Source of the DNA: Polytrichum commune
Taxonomy: Eukaryota > Streptophyta > Polytrichopsida > Polytrichales > Polytrichaceae
Length of the DNA: 64,000 nt
Direction: 5' to 3'
NCBI GenBank assembly: GCA_950295325.1
Contig: OX485805.1
Span: 39,047,501 to 39,111,500 of the forward strand
The notes beneath the pieces were generated by a model, which was not told the origin of the DNA, did not search any database, and saw nothing but the letters and a program-made list of their open reading frames with translations. Below are positions 21,755 through 34,296 of the stretch, piece by piece. Position numbers and translations under genes: made by a program. Positions within the stretch are counted from its first letter, which is position 1. Every line of letters begins with the position of its first letter.

Positions 21755-22983
21755 TCACAATCTCCGCCTCCCGCCTGAGCCATGTTGACTGGGGGATCTC
21801 CTCCTATGTCCTTATCAATTCCTATTGAATTGTCTTCCCTAGGTGTATGAGTTTCTGATGGTGTGTCGACGCCCAACCTAGAGAAAATATCCTCGTCCTC
21901 CACCTGTGCCTCTTCCTCTAATATTCCTAACAATGGACTAACACTAGGTTCCGCATTCAAGCAATTATCTAATCTAACTTCACTTCTTCCACCACCTCAG
22001 TAATCCTAGATGATCTCTTCCTACGAGTAAGTCTATCTATTCCTAATTCCAACTTTTTGGGATCGAGTGTTACCTCGCATTCCCCACACATCCGATCAAC
22101 CCTCACTTGACCAAGCAGTAACCCTTGACTTTTTCTCTTAATATTATCTCTTATCTGAATGTGATTTAAAGTTTAGGGAGGTGAGGGGAGAAAATCCTGC
22201 AGGCCCACTCAAATGAACAATCCCAAACAGGGGATAAACATGCTCGTGTCAATTCTTGGTTGGGCTAGAGCATCACCTCCAAAACCCTTCCTTCAACTGA
22301 CATTCACCACAATACCAATTGTGAGGGGCTGAGCTTCGCCGTGTACTATGCCGAGGACCAAGGCTTCACCCTCTTGTCCTCGCACAGTAACACCACTAGG
22401 GAATTACCCTCTCCAATGGTTAACGATAAAGACATGTACAAAAATCTTTCCTTAATTAATTTAATGAATTCAGTTGGAAGAATGTCATACCTTAAGCAAA
22501 TCGTCCTCCCTTGCACATTAGCACTCCCCTCGACCGTGATCCTTCGTAACAACAACACCACCACTGTAGAGCAACATTTCTAGTCTACACATCAAATTCA
22601 AATGTCCCATAACTTGGAAACTCACCAAAGGTGAGTATCAACGTGTACTCGTCCTAAAATTAATTATCCCTCTGAAAGTTTAATGAACTATCGATTGCAA
22701 GCTTAGTGTTATGTCCTTATGTCATCTCCCAAGAGAGTTTATGAATTACCTTGGCCGCGCTCCTTCCTCAAAAAGAAATTGCACAAATCACAATGCAATT
22801 CATTCCAAGGGAAGAATCAAAATACGACTAATCTAGTCAAATTCAACTCAAAAACCAATGTGAGCACTTACCATGCACCGAGTGCTCCTTCCTCTCTCAC
22901 AAGGTTGTGCCTCCAAGTCTTCCCTAGTCGCCTCCAAGTCTTGTCTCCTAATCCCGCTTCATTCCCGGCGGACGCACCATTTA
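21755..22983 (-). pseudogene. Family A leader and gag N-terminal fragment
   Basis: On the minus strand, after the primer site (22962-22979, TGGTGCGTCCGCCGGGAA), comes a leader similar to the one after 49800. It leads into a gag N-terminus: CLNAEPSVSPLLGILEEEAQ and SIGIDKDIGGDPPVNMAQ correspond to residues about 43-105 of the intact gag-pol at 50694 (CLNVEPRTRS, VTMAEE). The fragment ends at the truncated family B LTR. Upstream parts are frameshifted. Confidence 0.65.
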
Positions 22984-24960
22984 TGTGAGGCCTAAACCTC
23001 CACCCTTATGCGTCTAAGTCCGGGTGAAGGCTTACGACCCACATGTAAATCTTAATACTTGCTACCCCTCTAGCTTTGTCATACCCTTGCTTTATGTAAC
23101 ATTCATTACACCAGTGTCTTACAGTTGGGGCCACAAGAAGTAATAGGTGCAATTGTTTTCCTTAATTCCACCCTTCTTCACATTCAAAAATCACCCTTCT
23201 CCATTGCCCTTCAACATCTAAGAGTAAGCCTTACACATTATGGCGTACTATTCACTACCCCTACCTAATTCCTAGTAAAAACCCCCCTATCACCACATTG
23301 ATTGAATCAGCATAAGAGAGTCCCTTATCAGTCTCTGCCTGTCGCGCACCTCTCCATGAGGAGTGCCCGAAACACCATGGGCACAAGGGGGACCCCGGAG
23401 TGACACCCGGGACTTGTGGCGCCGTTGGTGAGAAGGCCCAAGTGATCCTAGTGTGGGTGAGGGCCCTGGGCGTTTGGAACGCCTCCCACCCACGGAGACG
23501 TTGGGGGCATGAGGGTAAGGCCATGAGCTATGCGTAGCTCATGGCGTGGTGATTCTAGAATGCTCAAAAACACCTCAATCAGAGGTGTGAGCTAGGAGTT
23601 ATGGCCATTTGAGTGGGGTGCTGTCCCAGGACAGCGTCCTGGTACAGCAGTGCCCTAGGAGTGACTCCCGGGACTGCCAAGGTTCAAAGGTGCATAACTT
23701 CCTCATAACTTGCCCAAATGGCGCAAGTGAGGAGTCCATCGGCATCTACGTGAAACGTAGATGAAGATGAAGTGGTTGGTTGCTAGCATCGGACATCATA
23801 CAAGGAAGTTATGATGGTCTGAAGCTGCTAGAGGCTTCTTAGCCCAGCGGCTAAGGGAGAATGTCCACTTGGCCCCAACTCTTGGTGGAGAGACAAGAGG
23901 TTGGTTGACGGTGGGGTAGGGGACCCGTGTAAAGTCCTAGAGGCTTATATGGGTGAGGTGGTGTGGCCTCACCCACCCGAGGCCGAACGGCACGGCCTCC
24001 ATGGGCTTTGGCCCATTGTGAGGCCATAGTTGCCTAGTATGGTTCGGGTTGTTGTAGTGTTGCTCCGGCAACGCGATGATCAACATAGGATTGGACTTCC
24101 ATGGATGGAAGTCCACATCTAGGAATGGGTTACCGATTAAGGGGTGAGTCCCGAAAGCAAAGTAGGAGGGTTGGTTCCCTCTTATGAACTATAAGGTCCG
24201 GGGTAAGAGGAGCTAACCATTAGCATGGCGGAATGCGAAGGGTTAGCGACTCGTAACCTTTGCTAGAATTGAAAATTGGCAAGATTGTCAAGGGGGGCTA
24301 GCAAGGGTTGCGACACTGCCGGAACCCTAAATTCAGTCTAGAATCAGCACCCCGGCCGGTAAACTACGTTGTTCCCTTAAGCTCCCACCCATCAACGCCC
24401 GTCAGATAGCCTCCCAGTCCTCCAGTCACCCTTGGCGATCGCTACTTCCCCCTGCTACTGCTGTCTACTCTCCCTTAGCTGCTGGCATTTTGGTGAATCC
24501 TTTGGCCGAGCTCAGAGAGCTCGCCTCCTCTGTCTCAATCCCTTGGCCGCAGCTTGGCTGCTGTCCTCCTCCGAAAAAAAAACCACACTGCCCTCTCTTG
24601 ATCCGAGGTTCAAGCACCTAATCTCTCTCGAGGGGGGAGATCCCCTGCCCTTTACCAGGAGCCCTTCCCGTTGTATTCAAACAACCCCCACGCCCAAAAC
24701 GAACATTAACTAGACTAAGCCTTAAACGTACTTTAATTCCAACAACACACGATGTAACTCATTACCCAGTTAACCTCTACCATCCCACTTTCTACACATG
24801 AATCCTAATACATCCTTGTTTTAATACTTAAACTAGTCTAGGCCCTAACATCAACGTCTCACTCTTTTTACCTGTCTGAAGGATTGCACCACATAAAAAT
24901 CCAAGTACTAATACTCCCCTTAGGTTAAGGCCATATGTGGGTACTGTTTTTGGGCTCACA
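22984..24960 (-). mobile_element. Family A-related LTR on the minus strand, interrupted by a solo LTR
   Basis: On the minus strand it begins TGTGAGCCCAAAAACAGTACC at 24960 and ends TTTAGGCCTCACA at 22984, directly before the primer site, matching both ends of the intact family A LTRs. After removing the 976-bp solo LTR and one TSD, about 996 bp remain, shorter than the 1859-bp intact form. Its start sits inside a pol fragment (24961-25175), so this element itself landed in another retroelement. Confidence 0.65.
23340..24315 (+). mobile_element. Solo LTR of family B, TSD CTGCC
   Basis: It runs from TGTCGCGCACC to GGGTTGCGACA, with the 6-base terminal inverted repeat TGTCGC/GCGACA, 976 bp. Perfect 5-bp duplications CTGCC flank it at 23335-23339 and 24316-24320, so it is a true insertion reduced to one LTR by recombination. 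The sequence is near-identical over long stretches to 46951-47919. Confidence 0.92.
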
Positions 24961-25175
24961 GTGAATATCTTACATGGCTCCAACAAAGAGTATTCCTCAC
25001 CCCTAGAACTGATAATTTCATCGTTGAAACATGCATGGTGAGACGTCACCATTACATCAAACTTCGACTGCGGATAATCCCTCAACCACTGTGCATACTC
25101 CCCATCATCCCCATAATGATAGAAACTAGGACCTAAATTACCCGTGAGCGGTTTGACTGGTTCACATCGACAATC
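24961..25175 (-). pseudogene. Fragment of Ty3 pol (protease-to-RT spacer)
   Basis: The minus-strand frame reads LGPSFYHYGDDGEYAQWLRD and SLLEPCKI, matching SLGPNFYNYGDNGDYAQWLR and SLLEPCEV in the intact family A polyprotein (about residues 1010-1065). It is cut at one side by the family A LTR and at the other joins the NLR leucine-rich repeat fragment at about 25180. Confidence 0.75.
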
Positions 25176-25184
25176 CAAACAAAT

Positions 25185-25305
25185 TCAATGTTGTCAAAGA
25201 AATCAAGTTCCCTAATTCCTCCAGTAATGTCCTCAAGCTCCGACAGTAAGACAAATTCAATGTTGTCAAAGAAACCAAGTTCCCCAATTCCTCCGGCAAT
25301 ATCGT
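25185..25305 (-). pseudogene. Detached leucine-rich-repeat fragment of the NLR
   Basis: About 1.7 repeats of the same 72-base unit as the large LRR exon (LPEELGNLVSLTTLNL type), on the same strand. It is separated from the exon by the family C LTR at 25306-28186. The 3' side is broken by retroelement sequence, so the natural end of the NLR gene is not in the window. Confidence 0.8.
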
Positions 25306-28186
25306 TGTGGTACTTTTGGGCCACCCCCTTCCAAAGGAGCCTAAAAGTATCATACAAACACTTCGGTGAAGGTGGCCTGCACTTGCAGGTACCCAAGCCA
25401 AACCCGGATAATAGGTGTATAACGTAAGTACTTAGATTTTTAAGGGAAATTAAATATGCGTTGTAGTACCTCCGGAGGTTGGACCTTCGTTTTATTTTAT
25501 TATTGTAGCTTTAAATTCCACTAATCAATTTCATATCTAGTTCTAACCTTAACCTACAACCTATTCTAAGCGCAGACGCACCAGCCTTGAAACCAAGACA
25601 ACCTATCTTGTGAAATGGGATGGCTCTGATACACACCAACCGGATGTGACTCATACCACCCTAGCTCAATGAACGGAATAACAACAATTTAATGGACCAT
25701 TCAATTCTTCTTATTTGGGTATATTTAATTTCGTAAGCGAGGGGATTTGGCTTAAGTCCCACATTTTACACAAGTTCATTCTTATTTAGTTAATTTCGGT
25801 TGCACATCCTATCTTACTACATTCATATATTAGGCATTACCCCTTACAAGGTTGGTGCACCCTTAGCTCGGAACCTTCTAAGGCCTCATGCAGGTCTTTT
25901 GAAGGTCGAGTGGCATCTCAAACCCTTCGGACTTCAACGGTCCGAAGGGTGGTGTCATCCTACCAAGTGAAGTTTTCGATTCGGATCTCTTGCCAACAAA
26001 GGTTTACAATTTGTTTTATATATTTTAATTGCTAAGTGTGTTTACACTGGATAGACCATGAAATGCAATTTAATGGGACTAAGGTAACGGACAACCTGTA
26101 GGTTCAACCTGTTGCACAATCTTCATAAATTGGGGCCATTACTCCCAATCTATGGGGCCAACAACATAATAGTGGATTCGCGGATCATTAATTCCACATT
26201 TCCACCAACAACATTCAGAGTGGTCGTATCGGTGATTAATCCGACTTACCACAACGAAACTTGCTAATAAATAAAGCTATTACTACAAAATATACCAAGG
26301 GGTCCGAGAACAATGAAGTTGGGTATTCCCTTGGCAGTCAAGTGGTCAAGTCATTTGACCTTACGAGATAGGTGAGTGGGGTTAGGGATGCATACCTTAG
26401 CCATGCTCCCTCCAACCCTAAATGGAAGGCTAGGATTAGTTAATTTATTTCAATTCTCCTTGGTTGATTGGGATCGATGTAGGCCGAACCGCTACCTCTT
26501 TCAATGCTCCACAACCCGGACGTCGACCTTGCTTCTTTTCTTGTAACTAGTTTGATTGTAAGACTTACATTAGGTAACAATTAGAATATCAATTGTTTTT
26601 TTTGCACTGTAATTTAGGTTTGAAAATAATACATTTACTTAATGCATGTAATTATCTTTCCAACAATCTAAAACTCACTTTAATCGGGTAAGAAATGCAA
26701 AAGTTATGAGGGTTGGAAGTGCAAGGTCAATTCAACCGATCTGTCCAACCCACCTATCCAACTTCAACAATTCATAGTAAATTCATTACTACTTGGATTT
26801 GGACTTTCCTTACACATTAACAAGATATTAACAAGATATAACTAAAAAAAATATGATATGAGTAGATTAAGACAATATGAATCCAGCAGACTCCCTGTAA
26901 CGCAGCAGTCAACCAAGAAATCTCAAGCTACCTATCCCGCCTTCAACAATAGAAATCTAATTCATTTCTTATTCAAATCAAACGTTCCAAATAACCATGG
27001 AAAGATATTAGAAATATCTATTTATGAAAAATATGTGATTAGCAAATTTAGCCAAGACAAATCCAGCAGACTCTCTGTAATGTTGCAGTCAACCAAGAAA
27101 TATCAAACTACATATCATGCCTTCAACAATTCATATCTAAATCATTTCTCATTCAAATCAAACTTTCTAAATAACCATGGAAAGATATTAGAAAGATCTA
27201 TTTAAAAAAAATATGTGATTAGCAAGTTCAGCCAAGATAAATCCAACATACTCTCTGTAATGCAGCAGTCAACCAAGAAATCTCAAACTACATATCATGC
27301 CTTTAACAATTCATATCTAATTCAAATCTTATTCAAATCAAACGTTCTAAACAATCTTAAAAATCTAGATAAAAAATCTATTTAGGAAAAAATACAAATT
27401 TTCAAAATAAAACTTTTAGTAGGCTAGCAAGTCTGATCCAGCAGTTGCTACCTAGAGGACCACCCAGTTTTTTGTTCCATCTTTGAAAATTCATAACTAC
27501 TTGCTACCTTAACCAAATCACAAATGAGAAACCGCTATAGATACCTATAGGAAATCTCTCTAAGGAAAAAATGAGATGTATTTTTTTCTAGCTCATGAAC
27601 TAAGCTTTCAAGGCATTGGCAGTTGAAGTCTACAATGCCTCCACTTGCAATTTTACAATCCAACCTACCTCTATAAAGAAACAGAAGAAATTTGTTGGTG
27701 TGTTAATAAACACACATTCTAACTAGGAGACAGAGTAGAGGAATTTCTCAAGCCTTTCTCTTAGGCCATTGAGAATGCATGCTAAGGATTTTTCCTAAGT
27801 ACATTGAAGCAGGGCTTCGCCCAAGCATTAGAGGAAGAGAGAGACCTACAAGGTGGAAGGAGGGGTTTTAAAACCCTCTCCAAAAAGGGTTGGACCCTTA
27901 CGCCACCGGCTCCATTTTTCGAACTCTTTCCTGAAAGTTCGGCTCGGGGTTTTTTCCCGGTTGAGGTTGCCACCCTTTCGCCGAGGTGGCTCCAACGAGA
28001 AACCTTAGAAATCTTTCCAATTTTTTGCCATCGAGTTGGCAAGGGGGCAAGTGGGCAAGTAGCCCCCTTGCCTTCTTTTTTAATTTTTACTTCAAAAGTC
28101 TTCAAGCCGATTTCGTCTTCTTACGCCAAACACCTCCAATAGTCTTGTGTGGCCCCATTAACTAATAAACTAATATTTTCTTAGCA
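25306..28186 (-). mobile_element. Family C LTR inserted in the NLR LRR exon (apparent solo LTR)
   Basis: It is homologous end to end to 2492-5035, starting TGTGGTACTTTTGGGCCAC at 25306 and ending ...TTTTCTTAGCA at 28186 (minus strand TGCTAAG...TACCACA). LRR sequence flanks both sides. The 5 bases on each side differ (ATCGT and AATAA), so there is no clear TSD; recombination between LRR units may have removed it. Against the first copy it carries about 150 extra bases at 25848-26000 and three rather than two 179-bp internal units. It supplies the stop codon that now ends the LRR frame. Confidence 0.7.
26883..27440. repeat. 179-bp tandem units inside family C LTR
   Basis: CCAGCAGACTCYCTGTAA starts at 26883 and 27062, and as CCAACATACTC at 27241, each followed by GCAGTCAACCAAGAAATMTC and a long AT-rich part. 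Confidence 0.8.
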
Positions 28187-31100
28187 AATAAGTCAAGTTT
28201 TCCAATCCCTTCGGTAATGTCGATAAGCTCGAACACCCAGAAAAATTCAATGATGTCAAAGAAGTTAAGTTTCCCAACCCCTCTGGTAATGTCGTCAAGC
28301 TCAAACATTCAGACAAATTCAATGTTGTCAAAGAAGTCAAGTTCCCCAATCCCTCCGGTAATGTCCGCAGGTTCGAACATTCAGACAAATTCAATGTTGT
28401 CAAAGAAGTCAAGTTCCCCAATCCCTCCGGTAATGTCGTCAACTTTGAACAGTTATACAAACACAATGATATCAAAGATGTCAAGTTCCCCAATTCCTCC
28501 GGTAATGTCGTTAAGTTCCAACATTGAGACAAATTCAATGTTGTTAAGGAGGTCAAGTTCCCCAATCCCTCCGGTAATGTCCGCATGCTCGAACATTCAG
28601 ACAAATTCAATGTTGTCAAAGAAGTCAAGTTTTCCAATCCCTCCGGTAATGTCCGCAGGCTCCCACACCAAGACAAATCCAATGTTGTCAAAGAAGTCAA
28701 GTTTTCCAATCCCTCCGGTAATGTCGTCAAGCTCGAACATTTATGCAAACCCAATGATGTCAAAGAAGTCAAGTTTTTCAATCCCTTCGGTAATGTCGTC
28801 AAGCTCGAACATTTATGCAAATCCAATGATGTCAAAGAAGTCAAGTTTTCCAATCCCTCCGGTAATGTCGTCAAGCTCGAACATTTATGCAAATCCAATG
28901 ATGTCAAAGAAGTCAAGTTTTCCAATCCCTCCGGTAATGTCGTCAAGCTCGAACATTTATGCAAATCCAATGATGTCAAAGAAGTCAAGTTTTCCAATCC
29001 CTCCGGTAATGTCGAGAAGTTCAAACACCCCCACAAATTCAATAATGTCAAAGAAGTCAAGTTTTCCAATTCCTCCGGTAATGTCCACAAGCTCGAACAC
29101 CAAGGCAAATTCAATGTTGTCAAAGATGTCAAGTTCCCCAATCCCTCCGGTAATGTCGTCAAGCTCGAACAGCTAGACAAATTCAATGTTATCAAATAAG
29201 TCAAGTTCCCCAATCTCTCCGGTAATGTCGTCAAGCTCGAACATTTAGATAAATTTAATGTTATCAAATAAGTCAAGTTCCCCAATCCCTCCGGTAATGT
29301 CGTCAAGCTGGAACATTTAGACAAATTCAATGTTGTCAAAGAAGTTAAGTTTCCCATTCCCTCAGGTAATGTCCACAAGTTCAAACAGCTAGACAAATTC
29401 AATGTTGTCAAAGAAGTCAAGTTCCCCAATCCCTCCGGTAATGTCGACAAGCTCGAACACCAAAACAAATCCAATGATGTAAAAGATGTCAAGTTCCCCA
29501 ATTCCTCTGGTAATGTCGTCAAGCTCGAACATTCAGACAAATTCAATGATGTCAAAGAAGTCAAGTTCCCCAATCCCTCCGGTAATGTCGACAAGCTCGA
29601 ACACTTAGACAAATTCAATGTTGTCAAAGAAGTCAAGTTCTCCAATCCTTCTAGTAATGTCGTCAAGCTCGAACAACTACACAAATTGAATGTTATCAAA
29701 GAAGTCAAATTCCCCAATCCCTCCGGTAATGTCGACAAGCACAAACACCAAGACAAATTCAATGTTGTCAAAGAAGTCAAGTTCCCCAATCCCTCCGGTA
29801 ATGTCCTCAAGTGGTAACATTCAGAGAAATCCAATGATGTCAAAGAAGTCAAGTTCCCCAATCCCTCTGGTAATGTCGATAAGCTCGAACACCTGGACAA
29901 ATTCAATGATGTCAAAGAAGTCAAGTTCCCCAATCCCTCCGGTAATGTCGACAAGCTCGAACACCAAGACAAATCCAATGTTGTCAAAGAAGTCAAGTTC
30001 CCCAATCCCTCTGATAATGTCGTCAAGCTCGAACATCTATACAAATTCAATGTTATCAAAGAAGTCAAGTTCTCCAATCCCTCTGGTAATGTCGTCAAGC
30101 TCCTACAACTATACAAATTCAATGCTATCAAAGAAATCAAGTTCCCAAATCCCTCCGGTAATGTCGACAACCTCGAATAGTTATACAAATCCAATGATGT
30201 CAAAGATGTCAAGTTCCCCAATTCCTCCGGTAATGTCGTCAACCTCGAACATCCAGACAAATCCAATGATGTCAAAGATGTCAAGTTCCCTAATTCCTCC
30301 GGTAATGTCCTCAAGCTCGAACACCAAGACAAATTCAATGTTGTCAAAGAAGTCAAGTTCCCCAATTCCTCCGGTAATGTCCTCAAGCTCGAACACCAAG
30401 ACAAATTCAATGTTGTCAAAGAAGTAAAGTTCCCCATTCCCTCAGGTAATGTCCACAAGTTCAAACATCTATACAAATTCAATGTTGTCAAAGAAGTCAA
30501 GTTCCCCAATCCCTCCGGTAATGTCGACAAGCTCGAACACCAAGACAAATCCAATGTTGTCAAAGAAGTCAAGTTCCCCAATCCCTCTGGTAATGTAGTC
30601 AAGCTCGAACATCTATATAAATTCAATGTTATCAAAGAAGTCAAGTTCCCCAATCCCTCTGGTAATGTCGTCAAGCTCCTACAGCTATACAAATCCAATG
30701 ATGTCAAAGAAGTCAAGTTCCCCAATCCCTCCGGTAAGGTCGTCAAACTCGAACAGTTATACAAATCCAATGATGTCAAAGATGTTAAGTTCCCCAATTC
30801 CTCCGGTAATGTCGTCAATTTCCAACATTCAAACAAATTCAATGTTGTCAAAGAAGTCAAGTTCCCCAATCCCTCCGGTAATGTCAATAAGCTCGAACAC
30901 CCAGACAAATTCAATTATGTCAAAGAAGTCAAGTTCCCCAATCCCTCCGGTAATGTCGACAAGCACAAACACCAAGACAAATTCAATGTTGCCAAAGAAG
31001 TAAAGTTCCCCATTCCCTCAGGTAATGTCCACAAGTTCAAACAGCTAGACAAATTCAATGTTGTCAAAGAAGTCAAGTTCCCCAATCCCTCCGGTAATGT

Positions 31101-32160
31101 CGACAAGCTCGAACACCAAAACAAATCCAATGATGTCAAAGATGTCAAGTTCCCCAATTCCTCTGGTAATGTCGTCAAGCTCGAACATTCAGACAAATTC
31201 AATGTTGTCAAAGATGTCAAGTTCCCCAATCCCTCCGGTAATGTCGTCAAGCTCGAACATTTAGACAAATTCAATGTTGTCAAAGAAGTCAACTTCCCGA
31301 ATCCCTCCGGTAATGTCCGCAGGCTATCACACCAGGACAACTCCAATGTTGTCAAAGAAGTCAAGTTCCCCAATCCCTCCGGTAATGTCGTCAACCTCCA
31401 ACACCAAGACAAATCCAATGATGTCAAAGATGTCAAGTTCCCCAATTCCTCCGGTAATGTCCTCAAGCTCGAACACCTAGACAAATTCAATGATGTCAAA
31501 GAAGTTAAGTTTCCCAATCCCTCCGGTAATGTCGACAAGCTCGAACACCCAGACAAACCCAATATTGTCAAAGAAGTCAAGTTCCCCAATCCCTCCGGTA
31601 ATGTCGACAACCTCGAATAGTTATACAAATCCAATGATGTCAAAGATGTCAAGTTCCCCAATTCCTCCGGTAATGTCGTCAACCTCGAACATCCAGACAA
31701 ATCCAATGATGTCAAAGATGTCAAGTTCCCTAATTCCTCCGGTAATGTCCTCAAGCTCGAACACCAAGACAAATTCAATGTTGTCAAAGAAGTCAAGTTC
31801 CCCAATTCCTCCGGTAATGTCCTCAAGCTCGAACACCAAGACAAATTCAATGTTGTCAAAGAAGTCAAGTTCCCCAATCCCTCCGGTAATGTCGTTAAGC
31901 ACTCACACCAAGACAAATCCAATGTTGTCAAAGAAGTCAAGTTTCCCAATCCTTCCGGTAATGTCGTCAACCTCGAACACCCAAACAAATCCAATGATGT
32001 CAAAGATGTCAAGTTCCCCAATTCCTCCGGTAAACACCCAGACAAATCTAATGTTGTCAAAGAAGTCAAGTTTCCCAATCCCTCCGGTAATGTCCTCAAG
32101 CTCCAACACCCGAACAAAACCAATGTTGTCAAAGAAGTCAAGTTCCACAATCCCTCCGGC
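28187..32160. repeat. 72-bp coding minisatellite (LRR array)
   Basis: The DNA itself is a near-perfect 72-base tandem array with the plus-strand core CCAATCCCTCCGGTAATGTC. Because 72 is a multiple of three, long frames also open on the opposite strand. The array is prone to unequal exchange. Confidence 0.9.
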
Positions 32161-32291
32161 AGTGTTGTCAATCCTTTACATATCAATAGTCGAAGGGAGC
32201 TTACATCAAGGTCTTTTATGCGTGTGGAATTGTCCCTAAGCCATTGTGAAATTTCTTCATCTATATAAATTGCTTCTAATTTCTTGTAGTT
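28187..32291 (-). pseudogene. NLR exon 3: about 57 leucine-rich repeats, one in-frame stop, truncated by LTR
   Basis: This is the C-terminal sensing region of the NLR on the minus strand. After a short lead (NYKKLEAIYIDEEISQWLRD) come about 57 consecutive 24-residue repeats of consensus LPEGLGNLTSLTTLNLSxC, one per 72 bases, with almost no length variation. A TAA at 30915-30917 (where most units have TCA or ACA) interrupts the frame after about 19 repeats. Beyond it the frame is open for another 900 codons until a stop supplied by the family C LTR at 28170-28172. The acceptor is uncertain: CAG|AAC at 32292/32291 keeps phase 0, while two stronger-looking upstream AG sites would read TGA at once. 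Large blocks are duplicated (see findings). The stop and the LTR make a functional full-length product unlikely; a truncated kinase-NB-ARC-short LRR protein is possible. Confidence 0.8.
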
Positions 32292-32520
32292 CTGGGATTC
32301 CAATGCACCACAAAATGTCAAAATTATGTTTCGTTCATTAGAGTGGTAACAAAATTCACTGTTGTGTTTAGATAACATGGCAAAACCATTTCACTGCATA
32401 TTTCACAAGTATCAAATATAAAATTTAAACAACTTCAAGCACAGGCAAACGTTCACCAACATATTTGTACTTGCATTTTACAAAAATCCACCTTATTTAG
32501 TTTTTTTATTTGCACCGTAC

Positions 32521-33561
32521 CTTGTCATGTGCCGATCCAATTCGTAAAGGAATCATGTTTAGTTTCCAAATTCGAGTGCCCAAATATTCCTTGTCTGTTT
32601 CGACAATCATACGTCCCATGTCACGTAGTTGGTCGTGCATTTCTACATTCCCATATTGATTTATCTTAACCAAGGATTTGTCCACCAATATATCAAGCAC
32701 ATGATTTGGGGAGCCTCCATCGTTGGTACATGTACGCAAATCTCTTTCTTTCCACATGCGCATGGGAAGGAAGCATGCTAGATCCAAAAACATATTTTGC
32801 TCATCGTTTCCCAATCCATCAAAACTGATCCTCAAGGTACTCCAAAGCCCTTCATCGTCACCTAAATCCCTACCCCTTTTCATCCTTTGCAAAGCCCGTT
32901 CCCAACTTCGAATCCTCTCCTTTCCCCGTAAAAATGCACCCATGACTTTCAAGCTCAAAGGCAAGCCGTTACATTTTTCTATAATTTTGTCACGTAGATC
33001 AAAGAGTTGTGGTGACAATTGAGCTCCATCCACTGAAACGTAAGAATCAAAGAGTTTTTTCGCTTCTTTTTCATCTAACTTGTCGACATCTATCCTACCA
33101 TGCGCGTCCACACAATTCTCAAGTAAAGCCCAACCACGGGTTGTTATAATAATTTTGGTGCCATTGTTGACACAAGAAACATCTGCTGGTATTATTTCCC
33201 GCACTTGAGTTGCATCTTTGGGATCATCCAATACTAGAAGGACTTTCGTCGTAGCCAACAACTCCCGCATTATCTTTTGTGCATCCTCCAATGCCCAAGT
33301 GGACTCTACCTTCTTTCCAAACTTTTGTAAAATTTCAAATAAGATTTCAAGTGAATTCCTACTTTTCAAATTTTCAATAAAACATGATGCATCGTATGTG
33401 GACTTCACATCATCAAATATGGCCTTAGCCAAGGTGGTCTTCCCTATTCCACCCATACCAATGAGAGCCAAAATATTCCCTCCTTTAAGGTGGTTTCTCA
33501 CCTTTGCAAGATTGCTTCCAAGACCAACCACAACTTCATATCGTGTTTTCCCAACATCCAC
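32521..33561 (-). CDS. NLR exon 2: NB-ARC domain
   Basis: This is the nucleotide-binding switch of a plant NLR immune receptor. The exon is 347 codons in phase 0: acceptor TTCATATAG|GTGGAT, donor GACAAG|GTACGG. Motifs in order are the P-loop GMGGIGKTT (residues 35-43), kinase-2 LLVLDD (108-113), RNBS-B GTKIIITTRG (134-143), GLPL (199-202), RNBS-D FLDLACF (258-264) and MHD (308-310). All key residues look intact, so the ATP switch could work. RNBS-D FLDLACF resembles the TIR-NLR form rather than the CC-NLR form. It sits between the kinase exon (735-bp intron) and the LRR exon (about 229-bp intron). Confidence 0.92.
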
Positions 33562-34296
33562 CTATATGAAGAAATTCACATATCATGTCAATTGGACCGA
33601 GAAATATACACTATGATAGGAGATTCAAAAACGCACAATAAATATAAATATTGTAAATCTTTTCTAAAAGGTATTACAAAACATGTACTAAAAACTTCAA
33701 CAATTTGTTCCAAGAAAATCAATGAAAGAATAATATACATACAATTGAAGATGGTGGAACCAACTCAAATTGAAGAAGAAAAAATTGCATAGCCAAGAAT
33801 GTTTCCACAAATTAGGCTTTGAATACATTCATTTGATTCATTAAGTGTTCTTTTCGATGGAGCCCTTCAATTCATCATGAATCCAAGAACGATTTTGAAA
33901 ATTAGTTCATTTCCAAAAATTATATGTAAGGTCATGAATAATGCTTCTAGAACCAAATGCCGCCATTAGTTTGTGGATGTATTTTTCATAATAAATTTTC
34001 AAGTCATCATTTTGATATTGTAAATCGAATACTTGTAACAATGATAGAGGGCTATGTAAAACCAAAATCTACATGGAAAACTCTTTGGTGCTACTTTATA
34101 GCCTTTGACCAAGAGATTTGTGATCTCAACATACATGACCTCTCTATTGGTCCAGTTGACCATGCTTGCCCCATATCCTATGTTTTGGTTCAATTATCAT
34201 GTCTTCAACTCCAAGAAAATTAAATTATTTAGAAAAAATTTAAAATGACATCTAAAAAATACACAATAAGGATAGTGTAATGAAATGTGCTCTTAC
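33562..34296 (-). other. NLR intron between kinase and NB-ARC exons
   Basis: 735 bases, AT-rich, GTAAGAG...TTCATATAG. No repeat or gene was noticed inside. Confidence 0.8.

Noticed and set aside
28217..32239. Long open frames on the plus strand across the LRR array (up to 319 codons)
   Set aside because: The 72-base period is a multiple of three, so an antisense frame stays open by repetition. The encoded Ser/Met/Pro repeats match no family and the minus strand encodes clear LRRs.
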